A DNA stretch of 64,000 nucleotides from positions 540,606-604,605 of the forward strand of contig NZ_HE978616.1 of the NCBI RefSeq assembly GCF_000307225.1, read 5' to 3'. Every line of letters starts with the position of its first letter. Positions within the stretch are counted from its first letter, which is position 1. A program made the translations under genes and the position numbers. Below are positions 46,255-58,632 of this stretch, piece by piece. The notes below the pieces were generated by a model. The model saw nothing but the letters and a program-made list of their open reading frames with translations. It was not told the origin of the DNA and ran no database searches. Origin of the DNA: Anaerococcus vaginalis (GTDB taxonomy: Bacteria; Bacillota; Clostridia; Tissierellales; Peptoniphilaceae).

Positions 46255-46930
46255 GAAATTAGATATTGAAAATAAAATTTTTTATTCCGAAAGTGATTTT
46301 ATAGAACTTGATAGGGGTTTTGATTTCTATGCTGCTCAAAGCTTTGATAATACAAAAAACTCTTATTTAATCGGCTGGGTTGGACTTCCAGATACAATTT
46401 ATCCAAATGACAAAGAATTTTCTGGAAATCTTTCCTTAGTAAGAGAGCTAAAAATAAAAAATAATAAACTTTTGATAAATCCTGTGGAAAATATAAGTGA
46501 TTTGAGAGTAGAAAAAATTGAATTTAATAGTCTTATAAAAAATATTGAACCTTTGGAGATTTATGTTGAAAATATAGAAAATTCTTTCAAAATAAAAATC
46601 TATTCTCAAGAAAAAAATGGTGGTTTTATTATATCTTTCGATAAAAATAAAAAAGAATTTAAAATTGATAGGTCAAAATTAGAAAATGAAATTTCCAAAG
46701 AGTTTGGTCATGAAAGAAAAATTTCAAAGCTAGATTTAAAGTCTATGAGAATTTTTGTAGACAAGTCCACAATTGAAATTTTTATTGACAAGGGAGAATA
46801 TGCACTCACTTCAAAAGTTTTTCCAAAAAATAAAGAAAAAGACCTATACATTGAAGGTCTTGATGAAAAAAATACTCAAATTTATAAATTAAAAAAATCT
46901 TATTTAGATAATTTTTCTTTAAATATGTAA
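46246..46930 (+). pseudogene. C-terminal part of GH32 sucrase (sucrose-6-phosphate hydrolase)
   Basis: Starting in frame at the junction, it reads IELDRGFDFYAAQSF, the conserved DFYA(A/P)Q block of glycoside hydrolase family 32, then the C-terminal beta-sandwich (MRIFVDKSTIEIFIDKGEYALTSKVFP). The N-terminal half with the catalytic aspartate (WMNDPNG-type) is missing. An open stretch from 46472 could initiate internally but would not be active. It ends with a shared terminator. Confidence 0.8.
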
Positions 46931-46960
46931 AAAATCGGAGAATTTTTCTCCGATTTTTTT
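46931..46960. terminator. bidirectional terminator between GH32 fragment and mnmA
   Basis: AAAATCGGAGAA (46931-46942) pairs with TTCTCCGATTTT (46946-46957), with T and A runs outside. It serves both converging genes. Confidence 0.85.
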
Positions 46961-47028
46961 ATACTTTTAATCTTTTTTCTCCATTATAAACTTCATCTAT
47001 AATACAAGAACCCAAGCAAACTTCTCCA

Positions 47029-49138
<2,110 letters not shown>

Positions 49139-49180
49139 AAAAATTTCCTTATAATTATAAAAGACCTAAAAATTTAGGTC

Positions 49181-49402
49181 TTAGTCATCAAATTCTTCTT
49201 TTAAAATTTCTTTTAAAACTTCAGCTTCTTCCTTTGTAAAAGTTATTCCCTTACTCATTCTTGTGTGATCTTCATTCCAATCTCTCAAATCATATTTTGG
49301 ATCTCTTTCATTCCAAGAAACAAGATTTAATTCCTTTGTCCATCCCTTAGCATTTGTTGAAAGAACACCCAAATTTTCTACTATATCATATTTTATTGCC
49401 AT
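49181..49402 (-). CDS. YdbC-family PC4-like protein
   Basis: 73 residues. YDIVENLGVLSTNAKGWTKELNLVSWN and WNEDHTRMSKGITFTKEEA match the bacterial PC4/p15-like (YdbC) fold, a small single-strand nucleic-acid binder. It begins right after the 49411 stop (ribosome site TAGGAG), so the two genes form a pair. Confidence 0.85.
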   Translation of the reverse strand: MAIKYDIVENLGVLSTNAKGWTKELNLVSWNERDPKYDLRDWNEDHTRMSKGITFTKEEAEVLKEILKEEFDD

Positions 49403-49410
49403 ATAAACTC

Positions 49411-49841
49411 CTAACTATAATAATTTCTTGGCAAAAAACCAAGCAAAACATATTCAATATCACTTGTAGCCATTTCCATTTTACGAATTCTTTTTTTATT
49501 CTACCCTTTTGTTTTATAATCTCATCATCATCTAAATTTTTTATATCTTCTAAACTTTTAAGAATATTTTTAATTTTTCTATCCTTAGTTTTGTATGAAA
49601 AGTCGCTTTTTTTAATTTTATCAATTTTTTCAACAAAATCATAAAGATTATGATCTCTCAAGGAAATATATGAATCCACAAACAGCCTATCAAGCTTATT
49701 TTTATCATCATAAAATTGACTAAGCTTTTCATATCCTGTTAAATAAAAATTTAATTCATATTCAGCCTTAATAAGACGAATTTTTAAATCCAACAAATTT
49801 TTTTGATTTTTGGTTAAATTATTTTCATCAATAAGATCCAT
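49411..49841 (-). CDS. hypothetical coiled-coil protein, one frameshift
   Basis: About 143 residues after repair. The original frame changes to an atypical hydrophobic end. Adding one A in the T run 49491-49497 gives a smooth tail (KRIRKMEMATSDIEYVLLGFL) that stops at 49411 just before the YdbC ribosome site. Heptad-like leucines run through the middle (KTKDRKIKNILKSLEDIKNL). I do not recognise the family. Confidence 0.65.
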
Positions 49842-49960
49842 ATTATCCTCTCCTTTGAGTATAATATCATAGAATAATTTCTTCTACAAGCATTGTATTG
49901 TAAAGTTTTGAAAAATCAATTTTTGATTTTTTTATAAATTTTTAATAAATTTTTCAAAAG

Positions 49961-50011
49961 AAAAAGACTCTCTAAAATTATTAATAAAAATAATTTTGAA
50001 AGAGCCTTTTT
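49961..50011 (-). terminator. terminator of the ThrE pair
   Basis: AAAAAGACTCT (49961 onward) pairs with AGAGCCTTTTT ending at 50011, with AAAATTAT/ATAATTTT extending the stem. On the minus strand it ends in a T run, 21 bases after the 50032 stop. Confidence 0.75.
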
Positions 50012-50031
50012 GATATAAAATTTAAAGAATT

Positions 50032-50499
50032 CTATTTTTTTCTAAAATCGTATTTCTTGCTTGGTTTTCTAAATTTAAAACCTCTTAGGGATTTTGATGA
50101 AACTGATGCTAATAAAATTCCAAAGGAAATTGCTGATGCAACTGCAAGGGTATTGAATAAATTTGCTATGGCAAGAGTTTTTTGTCCGTCAACAAAATTA
50201 AATAAGGTGCTATAAATTCCCTTTCCTGGTACAAGATTTATTATTCCTGGAACTATAAATAATATTGCTGGCATATGGCATTTTCTTGCAAAAATTTCAC
50301 CCAAAATTCCTGTAAAATATGCTCCCAAAAACGCTGGCAAAAATACTCCGCCTGTATAATCTCCAATTACAATATAAATTACAAATCCAATTGCTCCTGC
50401 AAGTGAAGAAAGTCCAATTGATCTTTTTGGGCAGGAAAAAAACATAGCAAAACCTACAGCTGATAAATATGAAAATATAAAGCCAAGTATTAAGTGCAT
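50032..50499 (-). CDS. ThrE-type exporter, C-terminal half (ThrE_2)
   Basis: 155 residues with about five membrane helices. GAYFTGILGEIFARKCHMPAIL and VPGIINLVPGKG are typical of the smaller ThrE half. Together with the upstream gene (9-base gap) it forms the split threonine/serine exporter common in Firmicutes. Confidence 0.88.
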   Translation of the reverse strand: MHLILGFIFSYLSAVGFAMFFSCPKRSIGLSSLAGAIGFVIYIVIGDYTGGVFLPAFLGAYFTGILGEIFARKCHMPAILFIVPGIINLVPGKGIYSTLFNFVDGQKTLAIANLFNTLAVASAISFGILLASVSSKSLRGFKFRKPSKKYDFRKK

Positions 50500-50508
50500 A
50501 TTTCCTCC

Positions 50509-51277
50509 TTAAAATAATGTCATTGGAAAGGCTACGCCAATTGCAAGGGCAAGAGATACAAAAAATGACATAGCAAGTCCTGTCAGTCCACTTGTTGCAT
50601 CCCCACTCATAAGATCTCTTATAGAATTTGTAAGTAAAAATCCTGGAACATAGGGCATCATTGATGAAATAATTACATTTGCCATATTAAATCCAAAAAC
50701 AAATTTTCCAATTATATGAGCAAAAAGTGAAACCATAATTCCTGCTACAAAATTTTCTATAAAATATCCATACTTTTCTTTTTCAACTTTTATAAAAATA
50801 AGATAGGTCAAAAGTGAAACCACAAATGTTACTGGAAGATCCAATAAATTTGGTGTTCTTGTGTTTACCAAAATTGGAAAAACTGTTGATGCGAGAGTTG
50901 CTCCAATTATTTTTAATTTTATATCAGCTTTTGTAGTTTTTCTTATTTCATCTAACTCTTTTAAAGCCTCATCAAGATTTAATTCGTGATTACAAAATTT
51001 TCTTGAAAAAGAATTTACCCTATCTACAACTATTAAATTATTTCCCCTATTTTTTACTCTCTTAACATTTGCGTAAGTTTTGCCATCAACATTAAAGGAA
51101 TACATTAAAGCATTAAAAGTTGCAAAAACATCTATATCGCTTGCTTCATAAATAGATCTAATTATTCTTTCAACTGTATCTTCAACCCTATAAATTTCTG
51201 CTCCATTTTTTTAACATCATAGCTCCAGCCCTTGATGTTATTTCAAGTAATTTATTTATATCATCTTCTTTATACAT
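50509..51277 (-). CDS. ThrE-type exporter, N-terminal half, one frameshift
   Basis: The main open frame starts at 51105, but family members begin with a GAEIYRVEDT-type segment. Removing one A from the seven-T run at 51206-51212 joins an upstream frame from 51277 that reads LKNGAEIYRVEDTVERII. Repaired length is about 255 residues. The downstream part has about five helices (YVPGFLLTNSIRDLMSGD). It is the only case here where one base must be removed instead of added. Confidence 0.85.
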
Positions 51278-51297
51278 TTTTATTCCTTTTCCAATAC

Positions 51298-51332
51298 AAA
51301 AGTAACTTTCCTTAAATTAGAGGAAAGTTACT
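51298..51332 (-). terminator. terminator of the J-domain gene
   Basis: AGTAACTTTCCT (51301-51312) pairs perfectly with 51321-51332, a 12-bp stem with an 8-base loop, close to the 51339 stop. A short T run follows on the minus strand. Confidence 0.75.
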
Positions 51333-51338
51333 AAAATT

Positions 51339-52115
51339 TTACATATTTTTGTATTTATTTATATTATCTAAAGAAAGAAATTCGTAGGCATCATTTATTT
51401 CTTGAAATTTTTCTGTTGCATTTGGGTCAGAACTTATATCTGGGTGATATTTTTTTGCAAGCTTTCTATAGGCAAGCTTTATTTCGTATTGGTCGCTTGT
51501 ATATGAAACTCCCAAAATATCACATGATTTTTGATATTTTTCTTTAAAACCTATATCATTTACAAATCCACCATTTTGATATGAACCTGTATTATATCCC
51601 CCATTAAAATTTCTTGCATCAAAATCAAAGCTCGAAAAATTAAAACCTTGAAAAAACTCCTCAAATCTTTGATTCATTTCTTCTTGCCTTCTTTGTCTTT
51701 CTTCTTCAGCCTTTCTTCTTCTTTCTCTTTCTTGGTCTATCCTATATTTTTTTGCATAATCTGATAAATTATCAAATCCTTTTTTCTCTCCAGAAATTAA
51801 AGTATCGGCCTTATCATACATCCATTCTATTAGGGTATAATTTCCATATCTTAAAAGAGAAATAAAAGATTTTCCCAAAAATGGAACTATCGCTATTGTT
51901 AATAATATAATAAAAAGTTTAGGCGGTATGGCTATAAAAAAAATTGGAAGTGCAAATACAACTGAACATCCTATAAGCATAATAACTTGGCTTAAACCTT
52001 CAAATATTGTAACTATAGCATTTAAAATATTTATTAAAAAATTAAATATAGAATTTAATATGCTCGCTAGGCCATGGATAAATTTCCCAAATATTTTTTT
52101 CACATTTTTCTCCAA
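51339..52115 (-). CDS. membrane protein with C-terminal J domain
   Basis: 258 residues. Two or three N-terminal membrane helices (about 10-100) are followed by a charged RxxRRK linker ([16 protein letters not shown]), a Gly/Asn/Phe-rich stretch and a C-terminal J domain with the HPD tripeptide ([11 protein letters not shown]) and family order ([17 protein letters not shown]). J proteins stimulate DnaK. Here the chaperone would act at the membrane. The membrane part matches no family I know. Confidence 0.82.
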   Translation of the reverse strand: MEKNVKKIFGKFIHGLASILNSIFNFLINILNAIVTIFEGLSQVIMLIGCSVVFALPIFFIAIPPKLFIILLTIAIVPFLGKSFISLLRYGNYTLIEWMYDKADTLISGEKKGFDNLSDYAKKYRIDQERERRRKAEEERQRRQEEMNQRFEEFFQGFNFSSFDFDARNFNGGYNTGSYQNGGFVNDIGFKEKYQKSCDILGVSYTSDQYEIKLAYRKLAKKYHPDISSDPNATEKFQEINDAYEFLSLDNINKYKNM

Positions 52116-52153
52116 TCTATCTTGATTATACCTAAGTTTTTTTTATCTGTCTA

Positions 52154-53923
52154 CTAGCCAAAAAGCTCCTCATTATTAGAATTATAAAGTTTGTAGTAAA
52201 TTCCTTTTTTATCAAGCAAGTCTTTGTGATTTCCTCTTTCAACAATTCCATCTTCTGTTAAAACCAAAATTGAATCTGCGTTTATAATCGTAGAAAGTCT
52301 GTGAGCAATTGTTAAGCTTGTTCTTCCCTTTGATAATTTTTCCAAAGAATCTTGAACTATAGCCTCACTTGTATTATCCAAAGATGAAGTTGCCTCATCC
52401 AAAATTAAAATTGGTGGATTTTTTAAAAATACCCTTGCAATAGAAATTCTTTGTTTTTGACCTCCAGAAAGTTTTACCCCTCTTTCGCCAACATAAGTAT
52501 CAAATCCATCAGGAAGCTCCATTATAAAATCGTAAGCTCCAGCAAGTTTGCTCGCTTCTATAATTTCCTCATCACTTGCATCTTCTTTTCCATATAAAAT
52601 ATTATCTTTTATACTTGCTCCAAATAAATAAACATCTTGTTGAACAATTCCTATATTATTTCTCAAAGAATCTAGCGTCAAATCATCTATATTCTCGTTA
52701 TCAATAGAAATTTTCCCCTTATTTGTTTCATAAAATCTTGGAATAAGTTTTGTAATAGTAGATTTTCCAGCACCAGATGGACCAACAAGGGCAATATTTT
52801 CTCCAACATTTATATCAAAACTTATATCTTCCAAAGTCCAAGGATCATTTTCATCTTGATCAGGATATTTAAAATAAACATGGTCAAAAGAAATTTTTCC
52901 CTTAACATCTGTAAGTTCTTTTGCATCTTTTTTATCAAAAATATCAGATTTCATATTGATTACTTCATTAAATCTTTCAATACCAGTGATTCCTTTTTGA
53001 TATTGGTCAGTAAATTCTACAAGCCTATTTACAGTTGCAATAATCGTGTTTAAATATAAAACAAAGGCGAGCAAATCTCCTGGGCTAATTTTTTCTTTTA
53101 TAACAAAATTTCCACCCATCACAATCAAAATTGCATACATTAATCCTGCAAATAATTGATTTATCATATTATAAGATGCCATATTATAATATTTTATTTT
53201 TTTAATATCTACAAATCTATCATTTCCTTTTTTAAATTTCTTTTTTTCCAAATTTTCATTGGCAAAAGATTTTACAACATCTATTCCCAAAAGAGAATCT
53301 TCAATACTTGAATTTATTTCTCCAATTTGTTTTTTTTCACTTTTTACAGAGCTTGAAAAGGCTCTTCTTTTTATTCTTGCTGCATAAACCATAATTGGAA
53401 TAATAATATATATAACAAGAGTTAAAGGAACATTTATAGCCATTAAAACAATAAATGATACAAAAAGTTTTATAAAGGCAATAAAAAACTCTTCTGGGCA
53501 ATGATGAGAAAATTCTGTTATATCAAAAAGATCAGTCGTCATCCTACTCATAAGTTGCCCAATTTTTGTTTCATTAAAAAAAGCTGTAGACATAGTAAGA
53601 AAATGTTTAAAAATATCTCTTCTCATATCTTTTTCTATATGAGCTCCCATAATATGACCATAAGATTGCATAACATATCTTCCAGCTACTTCAATAATTT
53701 TTGTTATAGCATATACTAAGCTAAGTTTTAAAATAATTGAATAAGTAAGACTAGAATTTGTTGCGTGGTCTGTTAAAATCGATAAAATAATTGGCAAAAT
53801 CAATTCACAAACTGTTGTTAAAAATGCAGAAAATAAATCTATAGCAAAAATATTTTTATAATCCTTGTAATAAGGAATAAATTTTTTGATTAATTCTTTA
53901 TCAGTATAAGTTCTTTTTTCCAT
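52154..53923 (-). CDS. ABC exporter, MdlB/MsbA type
   Basis: 589 residues. Six-helix membrane domain (residues 1-310) fused to one ATPase domain: Walker A GPSGAGKSTI (about 377-386), signature LSGGQKQRI and Walker B PPILILDEATSSLD. A half-transporter of the multidrug/lipid exporter class, probably homodimeric. No obvious operon partner. Confidence 0.93.
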   Translation of the reverse strand: MEKRTYTDKELIKKFIPYYKDYKNIFAIDLFSAFLTTVCELILPIILSILTDHATNSSLTYSIILKLSLVYAITKIIEVAGRYVMQSYGHIMGAHIEKDMRRDIFKHFLTMSTAFFNETKIGQLMSRMTTDLFDITEFSHHCPEEFFIAFIKLFVSFIVLMAINVPLTLVIYIIIPIMVYAARIKRRAFSSSVKSEKKQIGEINSSIEDSLLGIDVVKSFANENLEKKKFKKGNDRFVDIKKIKYYNMASYNMINQLFAGLMYAILIVMGGNFVIKEKISPGDLLAFVLYLNTIIATVNRLVEFTDQYQKGITGIERFNEVINMKSDIFDKKDAKELTDVKGKISFDHVYFKYPDQDENDPWTLEDISFDINVGENIALVGPSGAGKSTITKLIPRFYETNKGKISIDNENIDDLTLDSLRNNIGIVQQDVYLFGASIKDNILYGKEDASDEEIIEASKLAGAYDFIMELPDGFDTYVGERGVKLSGGQKQRISIARVFLKNPPILILDEATSSLDNTSEAIVQDSLEKLSKGRTSLTIAHRLSTIINADSILVLTEDGIVERGNHKDLLDKKGIYYKLYNSNNEELFG

Positions 53924-53980
53924 TTCTTCTCCTTTTTTATTTATACTCTAGTATTTTACTATTTATTTACACTTATTCAC

Positions 53981-54008
53981 TTGATTTTTTCATAGTTATT
54001 GTTAAAAT
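53981..54008 (+). promoter_or_regulatory. putative promoter of nfnAB
   Basis: TTGATT (53981-53986) and TAAAAT (54003-54008) with a 16-base spacer precede the AGGAGG ribosome site and ATG at 54038. Confidence 0.5.
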
Positions 54009-54037
54009 ATTAATGATGACATTATTTAGGAGGAAAA

Positions 54038-54880
54038 ATGGCAAGAATAATTGAAAAAACAAATCTTAATGAATCAACCATTAAATTTGTCGTAAATTCT
54101 CCAGAAATAGCAAAAAGAGCAAAACCTGGTCAATTTATAATATTAAGAATAGATGAAAAAGGTGAAAGAGTTCCTTTTACAATTTCTGAAACTGATGATG
54201 AAAATGTAACAATAATTGTTCAAATAGTTGGTGGGACAACTATGAGAATGAATGAATTAAAAGCTGGCGATGGATTTTTAGATTTTGTTGGTCCTTTAGG
54301 AAAACCAACCGAACTTGATCAATATAAGGGAAAAAATGTTTGTGTAATTGGTGGAGGTTTAGGAACAGCTATCGCATATCCTCAAGCAAAATATTTACAT
54401 AAAATTGGAGCCAATACTGATGTAATAATGGGCTTTAAAAATAAAGATATAATAATTCTTGAAGATGAATTAAAAAAATCTTCAGATAATTTATATATTA
54501 CAACTGATGATGGATCTTATGGCAAACAAGGTTTTGTAACTGAAGTTTTAAAAGAAAATATTGAAAATGGAAAAAAATATGATCTTGTTTTGGCAATAGG
54601 TCCAATGATTATGATGAAAAATACTGCTCTTGTAGCAAAAGAATACAATATTCCAACTATAGTTTCTCTAAATTCAATTATGGTTGATGGAACTGGTATG
54701 TGTGGTTGTTGTAGAGTTACTGTTGGTGGAAAAATGAAATTTGCCTGTGTTGATGGCCCAGATTTTGACGCTTTTGAAGTTGATTTTGATGAAGCTATGA
54801 ACAGAGGAAGAAATTACCAAGAAGAAGAAAGAGAACACATTTGTAGACTAACAGGAGATATAAGAAATGGCAAAATTTAA
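54038..54880 (+). CDS. nfnA: NfnA-type FAD/NAD-binding subunit
   Basis: 280 residues. An FAD-binding N-terminal domain (RVPFTISETDDENVTI) is followed by NAD binding (CVIGGGLGTAIAYP) and a C-terminal CGCC iron-sulfur motif (TGMCGCCRVTVGG). The protein overlaps the next gene by 14 bases. The pair is the NADH-dependent ferredoxin:NADP oxidoreductase, which uses electron bifurcation to balance NADH, NADPH and reduced ferredoxin in anaerobes. Confidence 0.9.
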   Translation: MARIIEKTNLNESTIKFVVNSPEIAKRAKPGQFIILRIDEKGERVPFTISETDDENVTIIVQIVGGTTMRMNELKAGDGFLDFVGPLGKPTELDQYKGKNVCVIGGGLGTAIAYPQAKYLHKIGANTDVIMGFKNKDIIILEDELKKSSDNLYITTDDGSYGKQGFVTEVLKENIENGKKYDLVLAIGPMIMMKNTALVAKEYNIPTIVSLNSIMVDGTGMCGCCRVTVGGKMKFACVDGPDFDAFEVDFDEAMNRGRNYQEEEREHICRLTGDIRNGKI

Positions 54881-56258
54881 TATGAGTAAAACCAAGGTAA
54901 GTATGCCTGAACAAGATCCAAATGTTAGAAATAAAAATTTTGATGAGGTTGCCCTTGGTTATGATTTAAAAATGGCACAAGAAGAGGCACATAGGTGCGT
55001 TCAATGTAAAAACCAACCATGTGTACATGGTTGTCCAGTTTCTGTAAGAATACCTGAATTTATACACCAAGTTGTAGAAGGTGATTTGGATAAGGCTTAT
55101 GAAATAATTTCATCCACAAATAACCTTCCTGCAATTTGTGGAAGAGTTTGTCCACAAGAAAATCAATGTGAGGGTGTTTGTACAAGAGGAAGAAATGGTG
55201 AAGCTGTAGGAATCGGAAGACTTGAAAGATTTGTTGCAGATTACCATATGAACAAAGAATATAAAAAACCTGTTGAAGTAACTGGACAAAATAAAAAAGT
55301 TGCAATTGTTGGATCTGGCCCTTCTGGACTTTCTTGTGCAGCAGATCTTGCAAAATTAGGATACAAAGTTGTAATGTTTGAAGCTTTCCACACAGCTGGT
55401 GGAGTTTTGATGTATGGTATTCCAGAATTTAGACTTCCAAAAACTTTGGTTCAAAAAGAATTAAAAAATGTAATTGGTCTTGGGGTTAAACTTCAAAGCA
55501 ATACAATTATAGGAAGAACAAAAACAATAAATGAATTATTTGAAGAAGGTTTTGAAGCAATTTATGTTTCAACTGGAGCAGGTCTTCCTAAATTTTTAGG
55601 AATTGAAGGAGAAAATTTAAATGGAGTTTATTCTGCAAATGAATTTTTAACAAGAATGAACTTGATGAAAGCATATAAATTCCCAGAATATGACACACCA
55701 GTTCATATCGGGAAAAAAGTTTGTGTAGTTGGTGGCGGAAACGTAGCAATGGATGCTGCAAGAAGTGCAAAAAGAATGGGTGCTGATGTAACTGTTGTTT
55801 ACAGAAGAAGTTTTGAGGAAATGCCAGCTAGAGCCGAGGAAAGCCATCACGCAAAAGAAGAAGGAATTAACTTTATGAACCTACATAATCCTGTAGAAAT
55901 TGAAGGAGAAAATGGTTGGGTTAAAAAAGTAAAATTAGAAGTAATGGAATTAGGAGAAGAAGATAAATCAGGAAGAAGACGTCCTGTTCCTACTGGAAAA
56001 TATGAAGAAGTTGATTTTGATTCTGTAATAATTTCAATTGGACAATCTCCTAACCCATTAATCAAACAAACAAATGATGATATAAATACTGAATCTTGGG
56101 GTGGAATTATAATTGATGATTCTACAATGACAAGTAAAGATGGAGTTTTTGCAGGTGGAGATGCAGTAAGTGGTGCTGCAACTGTAATTCTTGCAATGGG
56201 AGCTGGTAAAAAAGCTGCTGAAAATATCGATAAATATATAAAAAATAAAACTAAATAA
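54867..56258 (+). CDS. nfnB: NfnB / glutamate-synthase-small-subunit-like flavoprotein
   Basis: 463 residues. N-terminal CVQCKNQPCVHGCPV and CGRVCPQENQCEGVC bind two iron-sulfur clusters. GSGPSGLSCAADLAKLGY and VVGGGNVAMDAARSAKRMGA bind FAD and NADPH. It is the larger partner of NfnA. Alternative annotation as gltD exists, but no large glutamate synthase gene lies next to it, and the nfnA neighbour decides. Confidence 0.92.
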   Translation: MAKFNMSKTKVSMPEQDPNVRNKNFDEVALGYDLKMAQEEAHRCVQCKNQPCVHGCPVSVRIPEFIHQVVEGDLDKAYEIISSTNNLPAICGRVCPQENQCEGVCTRGRNGEAVGIGRLERFVADYHMNKEYKKPVEVTGQNKKVAIVGSGPSGLSCAADLAKLGYKVVMFEAFHTAGGVLMYGIPEFRLPKTLVQKELKNVIGLGVKLQSNTIIGRTKTINELFEEGFEAIYVSTGAGLPKFLGIEGENLNGVYSANEFLTRMNLMKAYKFPEYDTPVHIGKKVCVVGGGNVAMDAARSAKRMGADVTVVYRRSFEEMPARAEESHHAKEEGINFMNLHNPVEIEGENGWVKKVKLEVMELGEEDKSGRRRPVPTGKYEEVDFDSVIISIGQSPNPLIKQTNDDINTESWGGIIIDDSTMTSKDGVFAGGDAVSGAATVILAMGAGKKAAENIDKYIKNKTK

Positions 56259-56267
56259 TTAAATTTA

Positions 56268-56310
56268 AAAAATCCGATTCACAATTAATTTTTTGTGAAA
56301 TCGGATTTTT
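56268..56310 (+). terminator. terminator of nfnAB
   Basis: AAAAATCCGATT (56268-56279) pairs with AATCGGATTTTT (56299-56310), extended by CACAA/TTGTG. It can also end the converging heptad-repeat gene. Confidence 0.85.
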
Positions 56311-56317
56311 TTATTTT

Positions 56318-58623
56318 TTATTTAATTTTTTCGATAATTCTTGATTTTGTTTCAAAATTATCGCTTGTTCCTGTTATAGAATTATTCTCTTTAGCCATTT
56401 TTGACATTTGATCTAAAATATCTTTAGCTTTTGTTATATCTTTTGATTTGTCTGATAATTTATCTATTCCTTTTGTTTTATAATCGCTTAAGCCTTTTTG
56501 GAATTTTTCAAATGATGATTCATATTGATCACTTCCATTTTTTAATTGTCCAGTTGAATCACTTAATTTATTTATTCCACCATTTAATTCTTTAATTCCT
56601 TTTGCCATTGGATTTATGGCTGTTTCATTTATATTTTGAAGTGATGATAAGGCTTTTGATCTTTCTTTAAATTGATTTAAACCACTAGAAAGACTTGCTG
56701 AACCATTTCTTAATTCCTCAGAATTTGAGTCAAGCTCACTTATTGCATTTGAAAGTTTATTTACACCTGCTTGATTTTGATTAGCTCCATTTTTTAATTT
56801 TTCTGAACCAGCTTTAATTTTACCTGTTGCATCATCAATCATTACAACTGAGTCTTGTAATTTTTTGATATTAGCTTTTGACAATCCATCAGAAATTTGT
56901 TTACTTCCTTCTGAAAGCTTAGTTGATGAAGTTTGAATTTTTTCTTTTGATTGGTTTAATTTTTCGCTTACTTGACCAAGCCCCTTATTTTCCTCTCCAA
57001 TTGCATTTGAAAGATCTGATGAAGATTTTGAAATTTCACCAAGACCTGCCTTTATAGCTGCATTTCCTTGATTTTTTGCTCCTAAAGCTTGAAGCTCTCC
57101 ATTAAGTCCTTGTTTTGTTGCATTTAAAATTTCAATTTCCCCTGACACAGAACCATCTTCATTTTTTCCTTGTAAATTTGCTATGACTTGATCAATTGAA
57201 TTTATTTGTGCCTTTAAATTTTCTATGTCAGAATCAAGACTTGATAGGTTTTGAGCATTTTGATTTAGATTTTCTATTCCTTGATTTAAGCTTTTTGATG
57301 ACTGATCAATTTTTACAAGTCCCCCACTTAATTTACTTAGGCTATCTGCAAGTGGACTTATTCCTTTTGAAAATTCATCTAATCCATTTGATAACTCACC
57401 CATTGAAGATGTAAGTTTTCCTAAATCATTATTATTTGAATTTTGGGTCAAAGTTTTTCTTAGTGAGCTTGTTCCCTTATTTAATTTTTCAAGTGATAAG
57501 TCAATTTCACTTGCTCCCTTATTTAAACTTTCTGCTCCTTGGTTTAATAAAGCCATATTCTTATTTATTTCGCCAACTGCTCCAGTGTATTGATTTACTC
57601 CAGAATAAAGTTTTGATCCACCATCATTTAATTGATTTACTGCTGAGTTTACTGTTTGAATTTTTTCTGGCAAGCTAGAAAATCCCTTTGATAATTGGTC
57701 AAAAGAGCTTACAATTTTACTTGATCCTTGGGATAATTTTCCTGCTCCTTCATTTAATTTTCCAATTCCATCGTTTAATTTTTTGCTTCCTTCTCCTAAT
57801 TTATTTGCTCCATCTACAAGTTTTGCTGCATTATCTTCAAGTTCATTTATTCCATTTTTTAATTCATCAATTGAAGAAAGTTTACTTTCATCTTGGAAAA
57901 ATTCATTACTTATTAGGGCATAAATTTCTGTAGGCTCATAATCTTTTACATCCATTTCCATTTCTATTTTATCTTTAAAGTAATCTAATTTTTCATCATC
58001 AATAATTCCATCAAAATTTTCTTTTAACCCTGGAGTAAGGATTCCTGCAACTATTTGATTTTTTCCATCTTTTATAAGTTTTCCATCATCTGTTGTAAGA
58101 TTTTTGACCTTATCTGAATCAAAATTTATTTCTGTAAGGGCAAGGTATGGAGCATAAATTTCACTTTCTTTACCATTTATTTTTGCTTTTGTTTTTATTT
58201 TATTTACTGCCTCAATTTGAATTTTTAAATGGCCAGATTTTCCTTTTAATTTGTCAAAAGTCATTTCTTTGCCATCTAAAATATATTTTACATTTATATC
58301 AACTGGCAAATCTTCATTAGTTTTTCCTTGGTAATAAATATCCTTACTATCTTCGTTCCAATTAATATAACCATTTTCAAGTTCAACTTTTTTGTCATTT
58401 TTAAATTTTTTATATTTTTTAAATTTGTTTTATCTTTTGCTTTAATATTGTTATCAGAATTTATCCAAATTGACCCAGTTTTATCTTTAATTTTATCAGC
58501 TTCTTTTGTAACATAAATTGTTTCATTTTTCCTAATATTTGCTTCTTGTGCGTAGGCAACATTAGTCATCAACAAGCTACTTGCAAGAACTAATGAGAAT
58601 CCTTTCATGAATTTATTTTTCAT
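56318..58623 (-). CDS. secreted heptad-repeat protein of an MMPL system, one frameshift
   Basis: Signal peptide (MKNKFMKGFSLVLASSLL ... AYAQ) in the 58294-58623 part. The main frame begins near 58309. Adding one A in the T run 58398-58402 joins them (repaired about 769 residues). After an Ig-like N-terminal domain, residues 260-740 are heptad or near-heptad repeats of the KLxxGxxxLxxG type seen in YhgE/Pip-related proteins, without a C-terminal membrane anchor. It is the third gene of the operon after tetR and the MMPL gene, so it may be an extracytoplasmic partner of that transporter. Confidence 0.85.
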
Positions 58624-58632
58624 ATCTTCCTC

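Noticed and set aside
46472..46930. Stand-alone 152-residue protein starting at the ATG 46472
   Set aside because: The frame is open upstream to the junction and encodes the GH32 DFYAAQ block, so it is a fragment of a larger gene, not a start.
54867..56258. Annotation as glutamate synthase small subunit (gltD)
   Set aside because: The overlapping upstream gene is NfnA-like with a CGCC cluster motif, and no glutamate synthase large subunit is near.
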